From assembly GCA_028551475.1 (NCBI GenBank), contig CM052354.1:4819391-4883390 (forward strand): DNA of 64,000 nt. Reading direction: 5' to 3'. Below are positions 45,991 through 59,300 of this stretch, piece by piece. Position 1 is the first letter of the stretch. Each line of letters opens with the position of its first letter. The position numbers and the translations under genes were made by a program. The notes under the pieces are model-generated. The model was given only the letters and a program-made list of their open reading frames with translations. It did no database searches and was not told the DNA's origin. This DNA is from Casuarina equisetifolia (Eukaryota > Streptophyta > Magnoliopsida > Fagales > Casuarinaceae).

Positions 45991-48900
45991 GTTGTGGAGC
46001 TAAGCTAATTAAAGAGGGTGGTTGAAAATGATGGCATTCATCTTTTGTTCAAATAGCAGGTTCTCAGTTATATTTCTTAGTTGAAGTAGCAAATTTTCAT
46101 AAAGTTTCCAACAAAGTTAGAAAAAATACAACGAACTTGTAAGAAAATTCCGTTGGAATTCTTACATTCAGCCTCTACAAAAATGAATTAGGATAAAACA
46201 TGCTTATTCCTACAAAAAAGAAACGGTACAACAAAAATGAATTTGATCGAGATTAGAGTTGAGGAACAAATTAATTAAATGGACCTCCCTCGTAGCCCCA
46301 TTTGTATCAGCAGCAATATTATTTCCTAGTATGCATTATTGTGTGTTATGCATTTAAAGAGAATCAATGAATGCTCTCTCATTTGATGACTAGAATCTCT
46401 GCTACTTATAAATCATTTGATGATCACTATTATCTTCATGATGATGCTTATAAATCATCCTCTCTCATTTGATGATCTTACTATAAAAACATGGTATAAA
46501 AGAAATAAAAACTTTGATTGAGAGATATCATAATCTCTAAAAGCTTCACTATTAAAATTTGATAAGAAAATTAACAAAATTTTTAAAAAGTTCATCATTT
46601 GTTGGTAAACCTTGTGGTTTTCTAGAAATAGAATTTTATGTGATGTCTAATCATTATTAGTTATTAAAGTTTGAAAAGGAATTAATAAAAATTTGGAAAT
46701 TTGATATTGATTTTAAGCCACTTAAACGATGTCTTCATGATTGAAGGTCTTTCTTCTAAATGGTATTATTAACATAAATTATAAATGCAAAGAGCAAAAA
46801 AGTTATAGATTTATTTGCATAATTGTTAAATTAAAAAAATTTGGCTCTCATATTTATGTTGTTATGTTATTTTGTAGCTATTTAACCAAAAAGTTACTAG
46901 AGTATAAATTTAATCTATTTTTCTACTGCTGGTATATTTATAACATATAGCAAGTGTGGAAATTATTGTTAGAAAGTAAAAAAATTTACCTAATATTTTT
47001 TTTAATTCAATGAGGCATGGTATTACTGTGCTTAGGATAGTGAGATTTTTTTAATTATTATTATTAGTTAAAAAGGATTTAGATATGTGGGAAGATAAAT
47101 AACCACCTACCGAATTACTAATCTATTAAAAAATAATATAAATATTGTTTAGACATCTAAGAAGATCATAATTTACAAAAAATACGATTAAATAATTTTG
47201 AGCTTGATTGCTATGAATTATGTACTTGAATTGTTATATTTGTTAGCCTAAATGAAATAAAACATATTAACATATTCTACAGTGATAAAATGTATTTTAA
47301 TGAGGTTGTAATATATACAAAAGAAAATTTATTGTCGGGATTTTAAATCTTATATTAGGATTTATTTAGGACATAATATATTTCATAGGAGTAAAATTTC
47401 CTTATTTTTAATTTTAATCTTTATTAGTCAGTCTTGTGGCGAAGAAATCACCAAGCGAATCAAACACAGAATGAACGAGGAAGTGTGGGTTCTCTTTTAT
47501 AGAAAGTTAAGCTCGAATACCAAAAACATGACAGCTTTCCCGGCTCTTTGCTCGAGTTTTACCTAGTTAACTGCCCAAAGATTCCGCTGGTTGAATTGGA
47601 AGTCCGAAAAAACTAAGGGAGGAAGAAGGAGACTCGACCCCAAACTTGAAATTGAAGTTTGCTTCCTCATCGTTGTTAGGATTTCATACAGATGAGTAAA
47701 ACTGATTTTGACATTACAGGTCGCTTAAACAATGTCTTTCTTCTTTTAATTCTTTTTAAAAAAGGAAATTTAAAAATAGCATTATAAAAATTTAAATAGA
47801 TCCGTGCAAACAATAATAATTTTTTATATAGATCTATGTCTATCATAATAGAAAATATTTAAAAAACCACATACTGTTGCCATGCGCTTTTCAAAAATAT
47901 TGAACATATCTTTTTCTTTAATACATTTTGTACGTTTGTATCTAATTTTCAAGCGACATCGCTGTACTTCTTTTTTTTTTCTCTCTCTCTCTTCCATCTC
48001 GTAGATTTGGGTCAAATTGTTTACTACGCTATAAAATACAATTAGTAACTAAATCAATTATTAATATAGAAAACTCTCTTTATTTATCAATGTCAAATTA
48101 TATTATCTTCTATAGACTAAAACATTATTAATTCATGAAAATATTATATGTTACCATTGTCTTTTTCATATGTAATTGATAAGATTATGACAAAAAATAA
48201 CCCAAAAAAAAACTTATAATAAAAAAGATAAACAACGTATTTGTGTGATTTCAGATCTTATATCATAATTAACTTTAAAATGTTTTACATCATTCTTTAA
48301 AATGTTTTATACCATTCAATCTATGCTATATTTGATGAAAAGAAATTTTAAAAGAATAGGAAATTCAAAATTTTAATTTTGTCAACTAAATATAGTGTTA
48401 GGTGGCCTAAATAATTCAATTGTCTTTTGTCTAATAAAATATAAACTTAGGCGAAGATAACCAGCTAATTGTAGCTAGCAATTTTCCCTGGTCTTTAGTC
48501 TTATGATCTCTAATTCTTTTCAATATAATGAATGTGGTGTTAGGTTGCCTATCATGGACTTGTTTAATTTTTTTCTTTGTTCTAATAAATAAATTATGAT
48601 TAAGACAAAATCTTAATTACTGCCGTTATATAATACCATTTGCATCAATAATGTGAATGACAATTGATTCTAAATAAAATACAAACTAAGATTGAATGAG
48701 TCAACCAGTTATTGAAATTGGGGAACTCTGCATAAACAATGTAAAGATAAACCGACCATTATTGATTTGTTTCCAAAGTACAGAGAAAATTATTACAATT
48801 GTAAACACCATTATGAACACAAGACATTCAAGATTGTATTGCACCATCAATGTGAATGCAAATAGGTTAGATTGTTCTACATTAATGGATGTGAACTTGT

Positions 48901-49129
48901 CTTGCCAAATTATTTTTGTTTGTATTTGTAATAAGAGAATCTAAAAATTGCCCAAATCTAATTCAAAATCAAATACCAATTTCCTTTAGATTAATTTCCT
49001 TTATACACTTTTCGTAGTTTTTTAAAGTCAAATACCGATTTAATATTTTTATATTATTTTCTTATTAAAGGGATTGTTAGGTTCTTTCTATGGATATTAA
49101 TTTAAAATCAAACCAATTTAAATACAAAT
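45991..49129. other. Gene-free A/T-rich DNA
   Basis: I recognise no gene in this stretch. A short segment at 47440-47660 ('ccaaaaacatgacagctttcc', 'ttggaagtccgaaaaaact') resembles the NLR upstream blocks (compare 31990 and 5665), so it may be a relic of another NLR promoter. Confidence 0.4.
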
Positions 49130-49290
49130 CTTATGGATGCCTAAGTTTGAAATCGTTTGGGAACATTTCGGCCATGGTCCTTGCACATGCTAGAGATTAA
49201 GAGGTGCGCAATATAATTGCAAAGATGTTGGAGAGAGTGGGTGAGTATTAGTCCAAGATTATCCACATTCTTGTTGTAAACGTCAATGTA
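49130..49290 (+). pseudogene. Relic of an NLR 3' end (last LRR and C-terminus)
   Basis: Aligned with NLR2 36340-36490 the order is conserved: an 'aagtttgaaatcgtttggg' LRR piece, 'ccatggtccttgcacatgc' against 'ccatggtctttgcagaagt', 'tagagattaagaggtgc' against 'tagagattaggggttgc', then 'gagagtgggtgagtatt..ccaagattatccacattc' against the KYWAKIAHIP codons. Several small indels break the frame. It shows that another NLR once stood here between NLR2 and NLR3. Confidence 0.75.
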
Positions 49291-50460
49291 AATATCCCAA
49301 AATGAAGTCCTGAATGTTTCTTTGATTAAGGTAAAAAAAAATTGGCCTTTACCTTTTTGTCTTTATTTCCTTTAGTTTTTGTTTTTGTTTTTGTATTTGT
49401 ATTTTTTTTCATATTTATTGGTTGCCAAATTTTATATTTAAAAGCAATAGCAATAATTGAAATATTGAAGGAACTAGATATCATGATTCAATACTATTCA
49501 ATGATTAGGGAGGATTTATAACTTAGTGATAACTATATCTTTATGTTGTCTTCTTCCTTACTCTAAGAAATTTTATTGAACTTGTGTCTCTACATTTTTA
49601 TTTAGGTGATTACCAATATTTGGCATAGGATTTGAGTCAAAAATAGATGGATAGTCTAAATAAAAACTATAGAATGGAGATTAGTTAAGACATGCACCAC
49701 TGTAGTAGTTAATAACTTTTCACTCTATACTTCATTTGATTAAGAAAAACTAAAGAAGACTAGAAATATAATTTTTTTATTTAAAATATTTTTTAAATAA
49801 AAAGGTTATCTAAAATTATACTTGTGATGAGGGCCTTGGCTAATAGACCAATTTAAAATAAGATATATAATTAGAAAGCTTGGTTTTTTTTTTCCTTTTC
49901 TCCTTTTCACTCATGAAAACATGATAAGTGAGAATCTATGAAACTTTAACTAACAATTATTTGATCTCCACACTTGAACTATATTAAAAATGACTTTAAA
50001 CATTTTATTATTGAAAAAGGACTCAATACCATTGTTGTCAATTCTTTTAATCAAATATCAATTTAGATCCTTTTCCTTTAATTTTAAGTATTATTGAGGT
50101 TGGATGAAGATACTAAAACATACAAGAGTATATCTTTTAAAATAAACTAATAATACAATTACATAAAAACTAGTCAATAATGAAGCTTTTGTTGATACAG
50201 GTCGGTGCTTTGGTCAAATAGCAGCTAATCAATAATCAGTCAAGTGAAATTCTGTGTGCACCTTGAAGTTTCTTTCTCTTTTTAAATTTCTTAATTTGTG
50301 CATTGATGGCCTAATTAACATGATGAGGTAATCATCTTTTTCCTCATCGAAAACATCTTTTAAGAATGTATTATTTTTCAAAAGCCACAAGATGAAGACA
50401 AACATCATCACATGCCATCACATTTTGGAAAAATACATACATAAGCCTAAAATGTCCATT
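49291..50460 (+). repeat. NLR 3' flank, diverged copy
   Basis: Follows the NLR relic and resembles the DNA after NLR2 (36630-38900): 'ttggttgccaaattt', 'gagattagttaagacatgc' and 'atgaggtaatcatcttttt' appear in both. No gene. Confidence 0.5.
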
Positions 50461-52224
50461 GCAAAAGAGTTTATTTTTCATGACGGTTAAAAGTATTGGT
50501 GCTCGTCATTCTTTGGAAGGAACTTGAAGACCGGATGGAGTAAATGGATGCGATAAAGGTAAGAGAGCTAGGTAGAGTTTAGTTATTCAAGAAGCCCGGC
50601 TTGGCAAAAATGGTAGAATTTATAATCGGAACTAGTTGCTTATTCATATTATTTATTACCAAATGAAAAGACTTGGATAATGACTTAATATGTAATGGAA
50701 TATGTAATCTTAATGATAAAAAGGGAGGTTTATTGTCATCCAGCTTTATTAGTTGGTCTCATTATATATATTTTAAAAAAATATATCAAAGAAGTTAAAT
50801 TTGGTAGAGAAATAATAGAACTTCTAAAGGGTTAGTAATTTTTCCTTAGCATTATGGTTTTTATAATTATGACCATAAAAAACTTATAATTACTAGTTTT
50901 ATGTAGATTTGTATTACCATCTATTAAAGTTTTATAAAAAAACCAATTAAGCTTTGGGTTCTAAAATTATCTTGAATTTGTTAGAAAATGTCCAGTTTCT
51001 TGTTTTATATATATATATATATATCAGGTGTTGTCAACTTGGTTTATATCTAGATGTTAAAACATTATAATAAATGTTGTATGCATTTTTTTATTTAATT
51101 CATTTGTTTTTTTTTACAAAACCTTCTTTCATAAGCTATAATGAGTGAATTACTATAGATGAAAGCCATTGCAACAAATATTGATAAAGAATATGTCACC
51201 TGCAAGACAAGAAAGTCTCCCACATGCCCAAGAATGTTCACTTTCTAGTTGTAATCTTGGATATAGAGGCAACTCTCATGTATGATCCATTGAATCAAGT
51301 AACATCATTTATTTTTGAGCACCTTAAAATAAATTGGAATACTCACCTTCTTTTATGTTTTGTGCTTTTTATCAACTTTTATATTTCTTAATTGTGGAAT
51401 TTTATATTTAAAAATGTAACAATAGTTAAAACATCTAAGAAATTAAAAATTAGATTTACAAATTATTCCTAAAATTTACAAGTTTACAACTTATTGGTGA
51501 GTGTCTCTTTGTCTTGTTTTCTATGTTCATAGAAATTTTGTAATACTCATGTTTTCCTTTTCTTTTTCTAGTCAATTAGTCATAAGTATTCATAACAATA
51601 GTATTTTTTAGAAGAGATATTGGACCTAGTTTTTGAGTGTGAAAGCATAAACAAAGAAAAAAAATGCAATTTGGATTAAAATTTCTCTCACTTTATACTC
51701 CATCGAATGGGAGAAAATTTAAAAATGGAGAGTAATTTGAATTGCTATTTGTGATAAGTGTCTTTGGTAATAAACCAAATTAACATGAGATTGAATTACT
51801 TGAGCTTTTATTTTTTTTCCTTTTCCTTGTGAAAGACATGATGGCTGTTAATGTTTTGTTGAGTTAATTCAAATTCTGATGGTGTTAAGGTGGACGTGCG
51901 GTGCACATTGGAGACCCTCCGTGCCGGTCTGGGAGGTCGGGTGGAGTAAACCAGGCCCTTAACACCTCCGTGGCTCGGAATTCTCCGGATAATAGGTGCA
52001 TTGTCTCCCATTTATAAAGAGGTGGTTCGCGATCCTTCTACACCGGGATGCATTGGTAGGATTGCCTAAATTACGTGATCCTAATCTCTCATCATGTCTA
52101 ATTATGCAGCTCTTAATTAAGTTTGTAAATGATAAGACACGCTGTACAATTTATATGGAGCAACATGTCGTATGAGTGGCGTAGAATGATTCAGGATTTT
52201 TTATCTGATGTGGTTTTGTAACAG
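50461..52224 (+). repeat. Blocks B and C, copy 3 (with an NLR snippet at 51165-51205)
   Basis: Follows 20203-22194 in order, from 'gagtttatttttcatgacgg' to the acceptor-like 'ttttgtaacag' at 52224. Around 51165 the phrase 'gccattgcaacaaatattgat' matches NLR LRR codons at 14077 and 35268 (LQQILM), so NLR debris is embedded. An R2 copy lies at about 50490-50770. A TA run is at 51006-51024. Confidence 0.75.
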
Positions 52225-52435
52225 CTCCAAACAAAAGGCCGTGGTGCGACCGTCGGATGATTTCTACCCTCGTGTTCAAGCATCTCACACCATCCACGTT
52301 GCAGCGGTGGCATATAATAGCCTGTTCTTAGGCGAGTTCATGCAGCCCGACTGGGACATGTTTCACTCCGTCTACCCAGCTGCTGGATACCACAGATCAG
52401 CCGGAGCAATTAGTGGTGGGCCCGTTTACGCTTTT
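52225..52435 (+). pseudogene. Raffinose synthase / alkaline alpha-galactosidase-like exon fragment, copy 2
   Basis: One open stretch encodes [58 protein letters not shown] and AISGGPVYA. This is the highly conserved C-terminal half of plant raffinose synthase / SIP1-like GH36 enzymes. It starts just after an acceptor-like 'tttgtaacag'. After PVYA the family similarity is lost, though the frame runs to 52513. No other exon is present within the window, so it is an isolated fragment. It is less damaged than copy 1 at 22195. Confidence 0.88.
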
Positions 52436-53320
52436 CCGGGTTATTGGAACGAGAGTGTTTTGAACATAGAGCCGAACAGTTCGGGTGAAGATGCATCGTT
52501 TTCAAGTTACTGAGTAATCTAAAGCCATGATGACGTCATTTCAGCAATAGAAAGCTTTAAAACAAAAGAAGCCAATCAATCCTCCAGTAATTCAAGAAAC
52601 TAAGATATGTTTCTTGGAAAGGAGGAAATCACCGCAACCAGCCGCTTGATTAAATGCAATGGATTAATATTCTCTTTCTTTTTGTCTTATTAAAGAGCTG
52701 AAGCATTGGTGAAAAATTCAAAAATATACTTAGTTGAAAGTCTATTGATTTAAGCTAATAATATAAATATACTTTTTTAAAAAGACTCTACTGATTAGTA
52801 AAAGGAAACTTGCAATTCATTTTTGTCAAAGCAAATTTGTACTTTGAGTATATATCATCTGTTTCAAGAAGATAATTTCATTCTTTTAAATTGCTTCAAG
52901 ATATTATATGTGTTTATTATTGAATTCAATTTAACTTTTTTAGAAAACCTTAAGTTAATTTTGTTTGTACCCTTAAATTTCTTTATTTCTTTTAATTTTT
53001 TTTATATTATGTGGGATAATTGGCTTGAGTAATATAATGAGTTAATCATCCTTATCACTTTAAAAGCATATCGTTACTGTACATTGGATATAATCCTAGG
53101 TTCAGACCACTTCGAATTGGTTACTCTTTGTTAGAGAAATGAAGAAAATTTCGTTGAAATAGTAGCCCAAATTGAATTTCCAAGCTCATAAACTAAACAG
53201 GCCAACCTTTTAGCAGAACAGAAGCATATACCTAGAAGGCCCACCCTAATTGTTGGCAACCCATCAAAGACTTTTGACTTCAACCCAGAGCTCTCCATTT
53301 TAAAGATTGATGCATCAAAA
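52436..53320 (+). repeat. Block C downstream part, copy 2
   Basis: Homologous to 22370-23450, lacking the 260-bp insert of that copy. No gene is recognised. Confidence 0.7.
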
Positions 53321-53680
53321 TACTTGATTGTAACTATTGCAAGAGTTATTTCCATTCCATTCTTTTCTCATTTCCTTTTATTTAATATAATTTTTTTTTA
53401 AATTCTTTTTATCCTGAGAAGGGATCTATTTTCTCTTTCATAAATTTCTACAATGGAACAAGTGAAAATGTCGTACCGATGCCCATATCGATTTCAGGTT
53501 GGTCAATCCGAAAATTGCAAAAGAAAAAAAAAAGTACAAATATCACGAGCACCTATCTATTCGTTTGTCTCGACAAGTAAGGTATAAGTAGCAAAAGCAT
53601 CTGTCGATTCCTTCATATCTCAGGTTGGATAATCAGCTATAAAAGTCTAGGATACAAATAACACAAGCATCATTATCTTT

Positions 53681-53858
53681 AATAAGTGTCTTTTTTAGTT
53701 TTAAAAAATATGTTCATTATCTGCGAAAAAAAGAAAGTGTATGCTTTAATAAGTGTCTTTTTTAGTTTTAAAAATATGTTCATTATCTGCAAAAAAAAAG
53801 AAAAAGTGAATGCTTTAATAAGTGTCCTTTTTAGTTTTAAAAATATGTTCATTATCTT
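53681..53858 (+). repeat. Tandem repeat, 67-69 bp period, 2.7 copies
   Basis: Copies start at 53681, 53748 and 53817 with 'aataagtgtc' and share 'tttttagttttaaaaa..tatgttcattatct'. The third copy stops at 53858 and runs into 'caagttagctctt', a phrase of block D. The unit therefore seems to be an amplified part of block D. Confidence 0.9.
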
Positions 53859-53880
53859 TCAAGTTAGCTCTTGTTAAAAG

Positions 53881-56089
53881 AATACAAAAAAAAAAAAAAA
53901 AGGTATCATACCAAGCCAAGAAAACATTTACATCATATTTTCTATGTAATTTAAAAACTATTTACCTCAACATTATTATAACTAGTCTCCCTTAATAAGG
54001 GGTGATTATTGTATAATGGCCATTTATTTTTCAGTATTTTCTCAATTTCTTTTATCTAATATAATTTTTTTATTCTGAAAAAAGAATATATTTTCTCTTC
54101 TTATAAATGCAACAAGTGAAAATGTCGTACCGATCCAACAAGGCCTCTGCACCAAAATCGATAAAGTAAGTGGCCTATTATGACCCTGGATGCTGAGGAA
54201 CTAGAGCGGGGTTCAAGGGCGGGGACCACAATCTTTCCAAACTTTATTACTTTGGATAATCCGACACCGGCAAAGGCAACCTACAAATACCATTAGCACT
54301 TGTCCTTTCCTTCATATGTCAGGTTGGAGAATCCATCAACTCCAAAAGTAACGTGCAACTATCATGAGCATCTGTCTGTTTCTTCATCCGTCCGACAAGT
54401 ATGGTACTAATAATAGTATAAGCATTTATCTGTTCCTTCATGTGTCAGGTTTGATAATCCGACAGCTGCAAAAGTTAAGGGTACAAATAGCAAGAGCATC
54501 TGTCCATTCCTTCGTGCGTCGGGTTCTAAAGGAATGAGATTAAAGGACATTAGATACCAAACAAACCCTGTGATCTTTCATTTGAAAAAATCTGAAATAC
54601 CATAAAAAATGTTAGAAGATTTTCTATAAATTGTTCTTGTAACACTGTTTTTCAAATCCCTTGATAGTTGAGTAATCATATATTTTCACTCAATTATGGG
54701 GTATGGACCTTACTGTGTTCAAGACAAGGAAAAACATAAAGGACTGTGAAAAATCTAATTTTATAATTTTAAATTTGACGATTATGAATTATAGAGTAGC
54801 ACAATGGGTGAAGACAAAATCTTCACATTTTATGGACTAAAAAGAAAGATATTAGTCTTTTCATATGTAATAAAAAATTATTTTGAAAAGATTGTGATGA
54901 AATATAAATATTAAAAATTGTGAACTTGATTTTGAATGATATCATTATTCGACTTTTTACATAATTAGATATGTGAAAATATATGCTTCTACTTTTTTTT
55001 TTATTCCTCTTTTAATTTTTTTCCTTTTTAAATATATTTTTCATTTTAAAACTAAAAAGACGTCTATTTTCAGTGAAATTGTTGTACCTGTAGTCCTTAT
55101 TTATCAAGTTAAATGACATAAAAAAGACGAATAAGTGGTGTGAGGGTTAGAAGCGTTGGCACTTTGCAAAAGGAATAAAGGTTGGGTATCTGCTTTGAAA
55201 AAGAAGAGCAAGTGTTTTAGAAAAAGAACAAATAAATGGAGGTTTCCATTGAGAAAAATGAATTTTTTTTTTTCATTTCAAATAAAGTAGGGTGAGTGCT
55301 TTGGAAAAAGAACAGAGGGTTGTCTATGTCCATTTTGAAACGTGAAATATAATCAACCTAAAAAAGTAAAATAGTTTAATGAGTGTACACCGTAAGAATC
55401 AACCAATGGAAGAAGGAACTGAAAAAGCCTGACAAAGCACACAAAAACTCCAGATCAACGTAGCTGCCAAGCTTTGGAGGTTCTTTGCTTTATTCCTCGT
55501 GATTATTCTATGCAAAAGAAAAGTAAGCACACCTTCTTTGTATCATCTAATTACTTTAAAAACGCATTTTTTCCCGTTATTTCTTAGATCTATTTCTTTA
55601 TTCAGAAGCAACGAATATTCACTTAGGTTTCCAACATTATAGGTAAAAAAAAGAAAGAAAATTCTTATTTTGATTTTATTTTATTTTTGCACAAGAAAAA
55701 TATGTACAAATTTCTTTATCATGCCTTGTGATTCCTAGAATTATGATTAGACCTAAATTCTAGTAATTAATCATTGTAGCTCTACTGTATCATGTATCAA
55801 AGTTCTAAATGGAAACATTAACACTTTGGACTATAAATTGGCTTAACTTGGTTAGATAATGACGTCGATTTTGAAGACTCATCTTCTAAATGCATTGTTG
55901 ACTGAAATTAAAGAGGAAAAAAATGCCTTTAGTTCTCTCCATTTTGAAGAAATTTGAATGCAAAATAAGAGAGAAAAAGACCCAACAACATAATTTTGAA
56001 TCTCATATTACGATTTGTTTGTTAGGTAACAAGATTTTCTTATGATTCTTAATTTTTTATTTTATTTCTATTAATATTTGAGATAAAGA
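53881..56089 (+). repeat. Blocks D and E, copy upstream of NLR3
   Basis: Matches 24690-26640 in order ('ctagtctccc', 'ggcggggaccacaatctttcc', 'ggataatccgacac', 'gttttagaaaaagaac', 'acttaggtttccaac'). A/T-rich; poly-A near 53886-53901. No gene seen. Confidence 0.6.
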
Positions 56090-56352
56090 TGGTAACCAAA
56101 ACAACTTAAAAAGATTGTACGCTGTCCGAATCCACAAAAAAGACTTGGAATCTCGAAGATCCCATCGGGAAATAGTCGAAGCCAAGACACTGCCAAAGCA
56201 AGTTGACCGAACTAGCCCCGCTTTTCCAGTTGTCGGTCCTCATAAATGGAGGATACGCCTTCATCCTTTATGCTGCGCAAAAACATCTTGATTCTACTCT
56301 TCCCATTACTTCAAGAACTCTTCTCTTGCACCCTTTCACTCATCGTTAAGAA
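56090..56352 (+). promoter_or_regulatory. Promoter and 5' leader of NLR3
   Basis: Aligns with the NLR1 and NLR2 promoters ('ccaaaacaacttaaaaag' and the leader 'cttgcaccctttcactcatc'). A full W-box core TTGACC is at 56213-56218. Where NLR1 and NLR2 have strong TATA boxes, this copy reads CATAAATGG (56241-56249), so the TATA element is weak or lost. The functional effect is inferred. Confidence 0.55.
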
Positions 56353-59300
56353 ATGGCGGAAGGAGTTCTCTTCAACATTGCTGGGGGAGTCATCAAGATT
56401 TTGACCCCACTGGTTGAAGAAGAGATCCGACTGCTGCGGAATTTCCAAAATGACTTAGAAGACCTGGAGATTACGGTTTCAACAATAAGAGATGTGCTTC
56501 TGGATGCAGAGAAAAAACAGGCTGGTAGCCATACAGTTCGAGGTTGGCTCCGAAAGCTAAACAATCTCCTCTATGAAGCCGATGACTTTCTGGATGCTGT
56601 TTCCACGGACGCTCAACGACAAGAATTAATGATCCAAGAGAAGAAGGCGAAGAAGGTACGCGTATTCTTTTCCAAATCAAACCAGTTCATTTATGGTCTT
56701 AGAATGGGCCATAAGATTAAGGAGATTGGAAATAAATTTGATAGCATTGCGGCCAATATAAAAGGTTTCCAGTTCCTGGTGCAGCCGGTTGAAGCACCCA
56801 GGGATTGGAAGAGAAATGATACTCATTCTCATTTAAGTGAGGAGATACTTGGTAGGGACAATGATAAGGAGAATCTCAAAAACCTTCTGATGTCCAACGC
56901 TGGGGAGAATATTTCAGTCGTTTCAATTTTTGGTCTTGGGGGAATGGGAAAGACTACACTAGCTCAAAGCATTTTTGAAGATAAGGAAATCGAGGCATAT
57001 TTTGAATTGAAAAAGTGGGTTTGTGTGTCTGATAACTTCAACGTTAAAGATATTATTGAAAAAATATCAAAGGAGGCAAAGAAGTACCTTCCAAAAGAAA
57101 CCCAAGCAGAGAAGAACCCAAAAACTAATGAAATGGGAGCAGGAAGACGTGACGAAGAAGCATGGGCAGGAAAGACAGGCCCAGAAAACGAAATGGAAAA
57201 GTTAATGCTTAAAATTCTAAAAACAATAGAAGGAATGAAGGTCCCTACTATGGAAATGGAAACATTAGTGTGTGACCTTCGAAAAGCAATTGAAGGAAAG
57301 AAATTCTTATTGGTGTTGGACGACGTCTGGGTGGATAGTAGTGTTTTGTCTGAGTTGAAAAGTCTATTGAAGGTTGCTGCAAAAGGCAGTAAAATTATGA
57401 TAACAACACGCAAGGAAAGTGTTGGAATGATAATGCAAGCTGAACAATATCATCTAGGTCATTTAAATGAACAGGCCTCATGGGAGTTGTTTAAACGGGT
57501 GGCTTTAGAGAATGAGAAAGAATTAGAGAGTTTCAAGAAAAAAGGGGAGGAGATTCTTAAAAAGTGTGGAGGAGTTCCTTTAGCTATAAAGACAATGGGA
57601 AGGTTGTTACATTCCAAAAGTTTGGAAAAATGGGAAGAATTTATAACAAAGGAATTTTCACAAATACCCCAACATGTTGATGATATCTTACCAACTTTAA
57701 AGTTAAGTTATAATGATCTTCCTTCACATTTGAAGCATTGTTTTGCTTATTGTAGTTTATTTCCAAAAGATTATAAGTTTGATAAAGTGACACTAATAAA
57801 TCTTTGGATAGCACAAGGATATATTGAGTCAGAAGAAAATCAATGCTTAAAAGATATTGGTAATGAATATTTTTTGAATTTACTTTGGAGATCATTTTTC
57901 CAAGAAGCTCATATAGATGAGTTTGGGAATATAATTGGATGCAAAATGCATGATCTCATGCATGATCTTGCCATATCAGTGGCTTGGCCATTAATAATTA
58001 CATTCCATTGTAAGGAGAGGATTAATTATAAAAGAACTCGTCATGTTGCAATTACTTATGATGTAAGTTCTTATGACACGTTGAGTCCATTGTATAAAGG
58101 AAGTATGATAAGAACATTTCTTTGTCCTACTATGGATCATATTCATTCTCAAGTTAAAATTGATTATGAAGCTATTTTAAAAAGTTTCAAGTTTTTACGT
58201 GTATTGGATCTAAGTAGAAGAAAGCTTAAGCATATGCCAAGCTTTATTAGTAAATTGAAGCATTTGCGATATCTTGATCTTTCTAAGAATGAAGAAATTA
58301 AGAAGTTGCCCAATTCCATAACCATGTTAGTGAATTTACAATACCTATGTCTATCTGGTTGTTATAGTCTTAAAGAATTACCGAGATTTGGGCAACTTGT
58401 TAACCTTAGGCATTTTGACGTTAGTTCTTGTCAAGAATTGAGGTCTTTGTCACATGGGATGACACGGTTAACTAATCTTCAAGTGTTAAATCTCAATAAT
58501 TGCTCTGGGCTTGAAGAGTTGCCAAGAGGTATTGCCGTATTTGTCAATCTTAAGCATCTTAACATTCAAGGTTGCAAACGGTTCAAGTATTTGCCAAGCG
58601 GAATAGGGAAGCTAACTAATATTCAAATGTTAACAGATTTTATAGTTAGTTCGGGTTCTTTGCCGGGTGATGGTGGGGGGCTGGCTGAATTAAATGGTTT
58701 AAATAATCTAAGAGGACATTTAACCATGGGGGGTTTGGGTTATGGAAATTTGGCAGATTACGAGGTTGCAAATTTAATGGGCAAAGAAAATCTTAGTTCT
58801 TTGTGTTTGGAGTGGAATACTGAAGGGGTTGTCAATGATATTGACGATGATATGTCAATGAACGGCTTGAAACCGCACCAAAACTTGAAACGCCTACAGT
58901 TACGTGGTTATTGTGGTCCAAGGCATCCAAGCTGGCTCTCCTCGCTTACAAGTATCGTTAGTTTGTTAATAAATGGGTGTAATAAATGGCAACACCTAAC
59001 CCCATTAAATCACCTATCTTCTCTAGAGAGTCTTGAGCTTTGGAATATGGAAGGTCTGGAATATATATCAAATTTGGGTGAGCTGAGTGATTTATCTTTC
59101 TTCCCAAATCTAAAGAAGATGACTCTAACAGAATGTCCAAATTTCAAGGGTTGGTGGAGCACTTCTTCTAGGGAGGATGACAATTTAACCCTTTCATTCC
59201 GTCTTCTTTCAAGGCTAATGATTCAAGAGTGTCCAATATTGACTTCAATGCCAACGTTTCCGCATCTCAAAAAGCCATTAGTGTTGAGAAATGCCAGCTG

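Noticed and set aside
53681..53858. CRISPR-like array
   Set aside because: Repeats are adjacent with no unique spacers, in a plant nuclear context; it is a plain tandem repeat.
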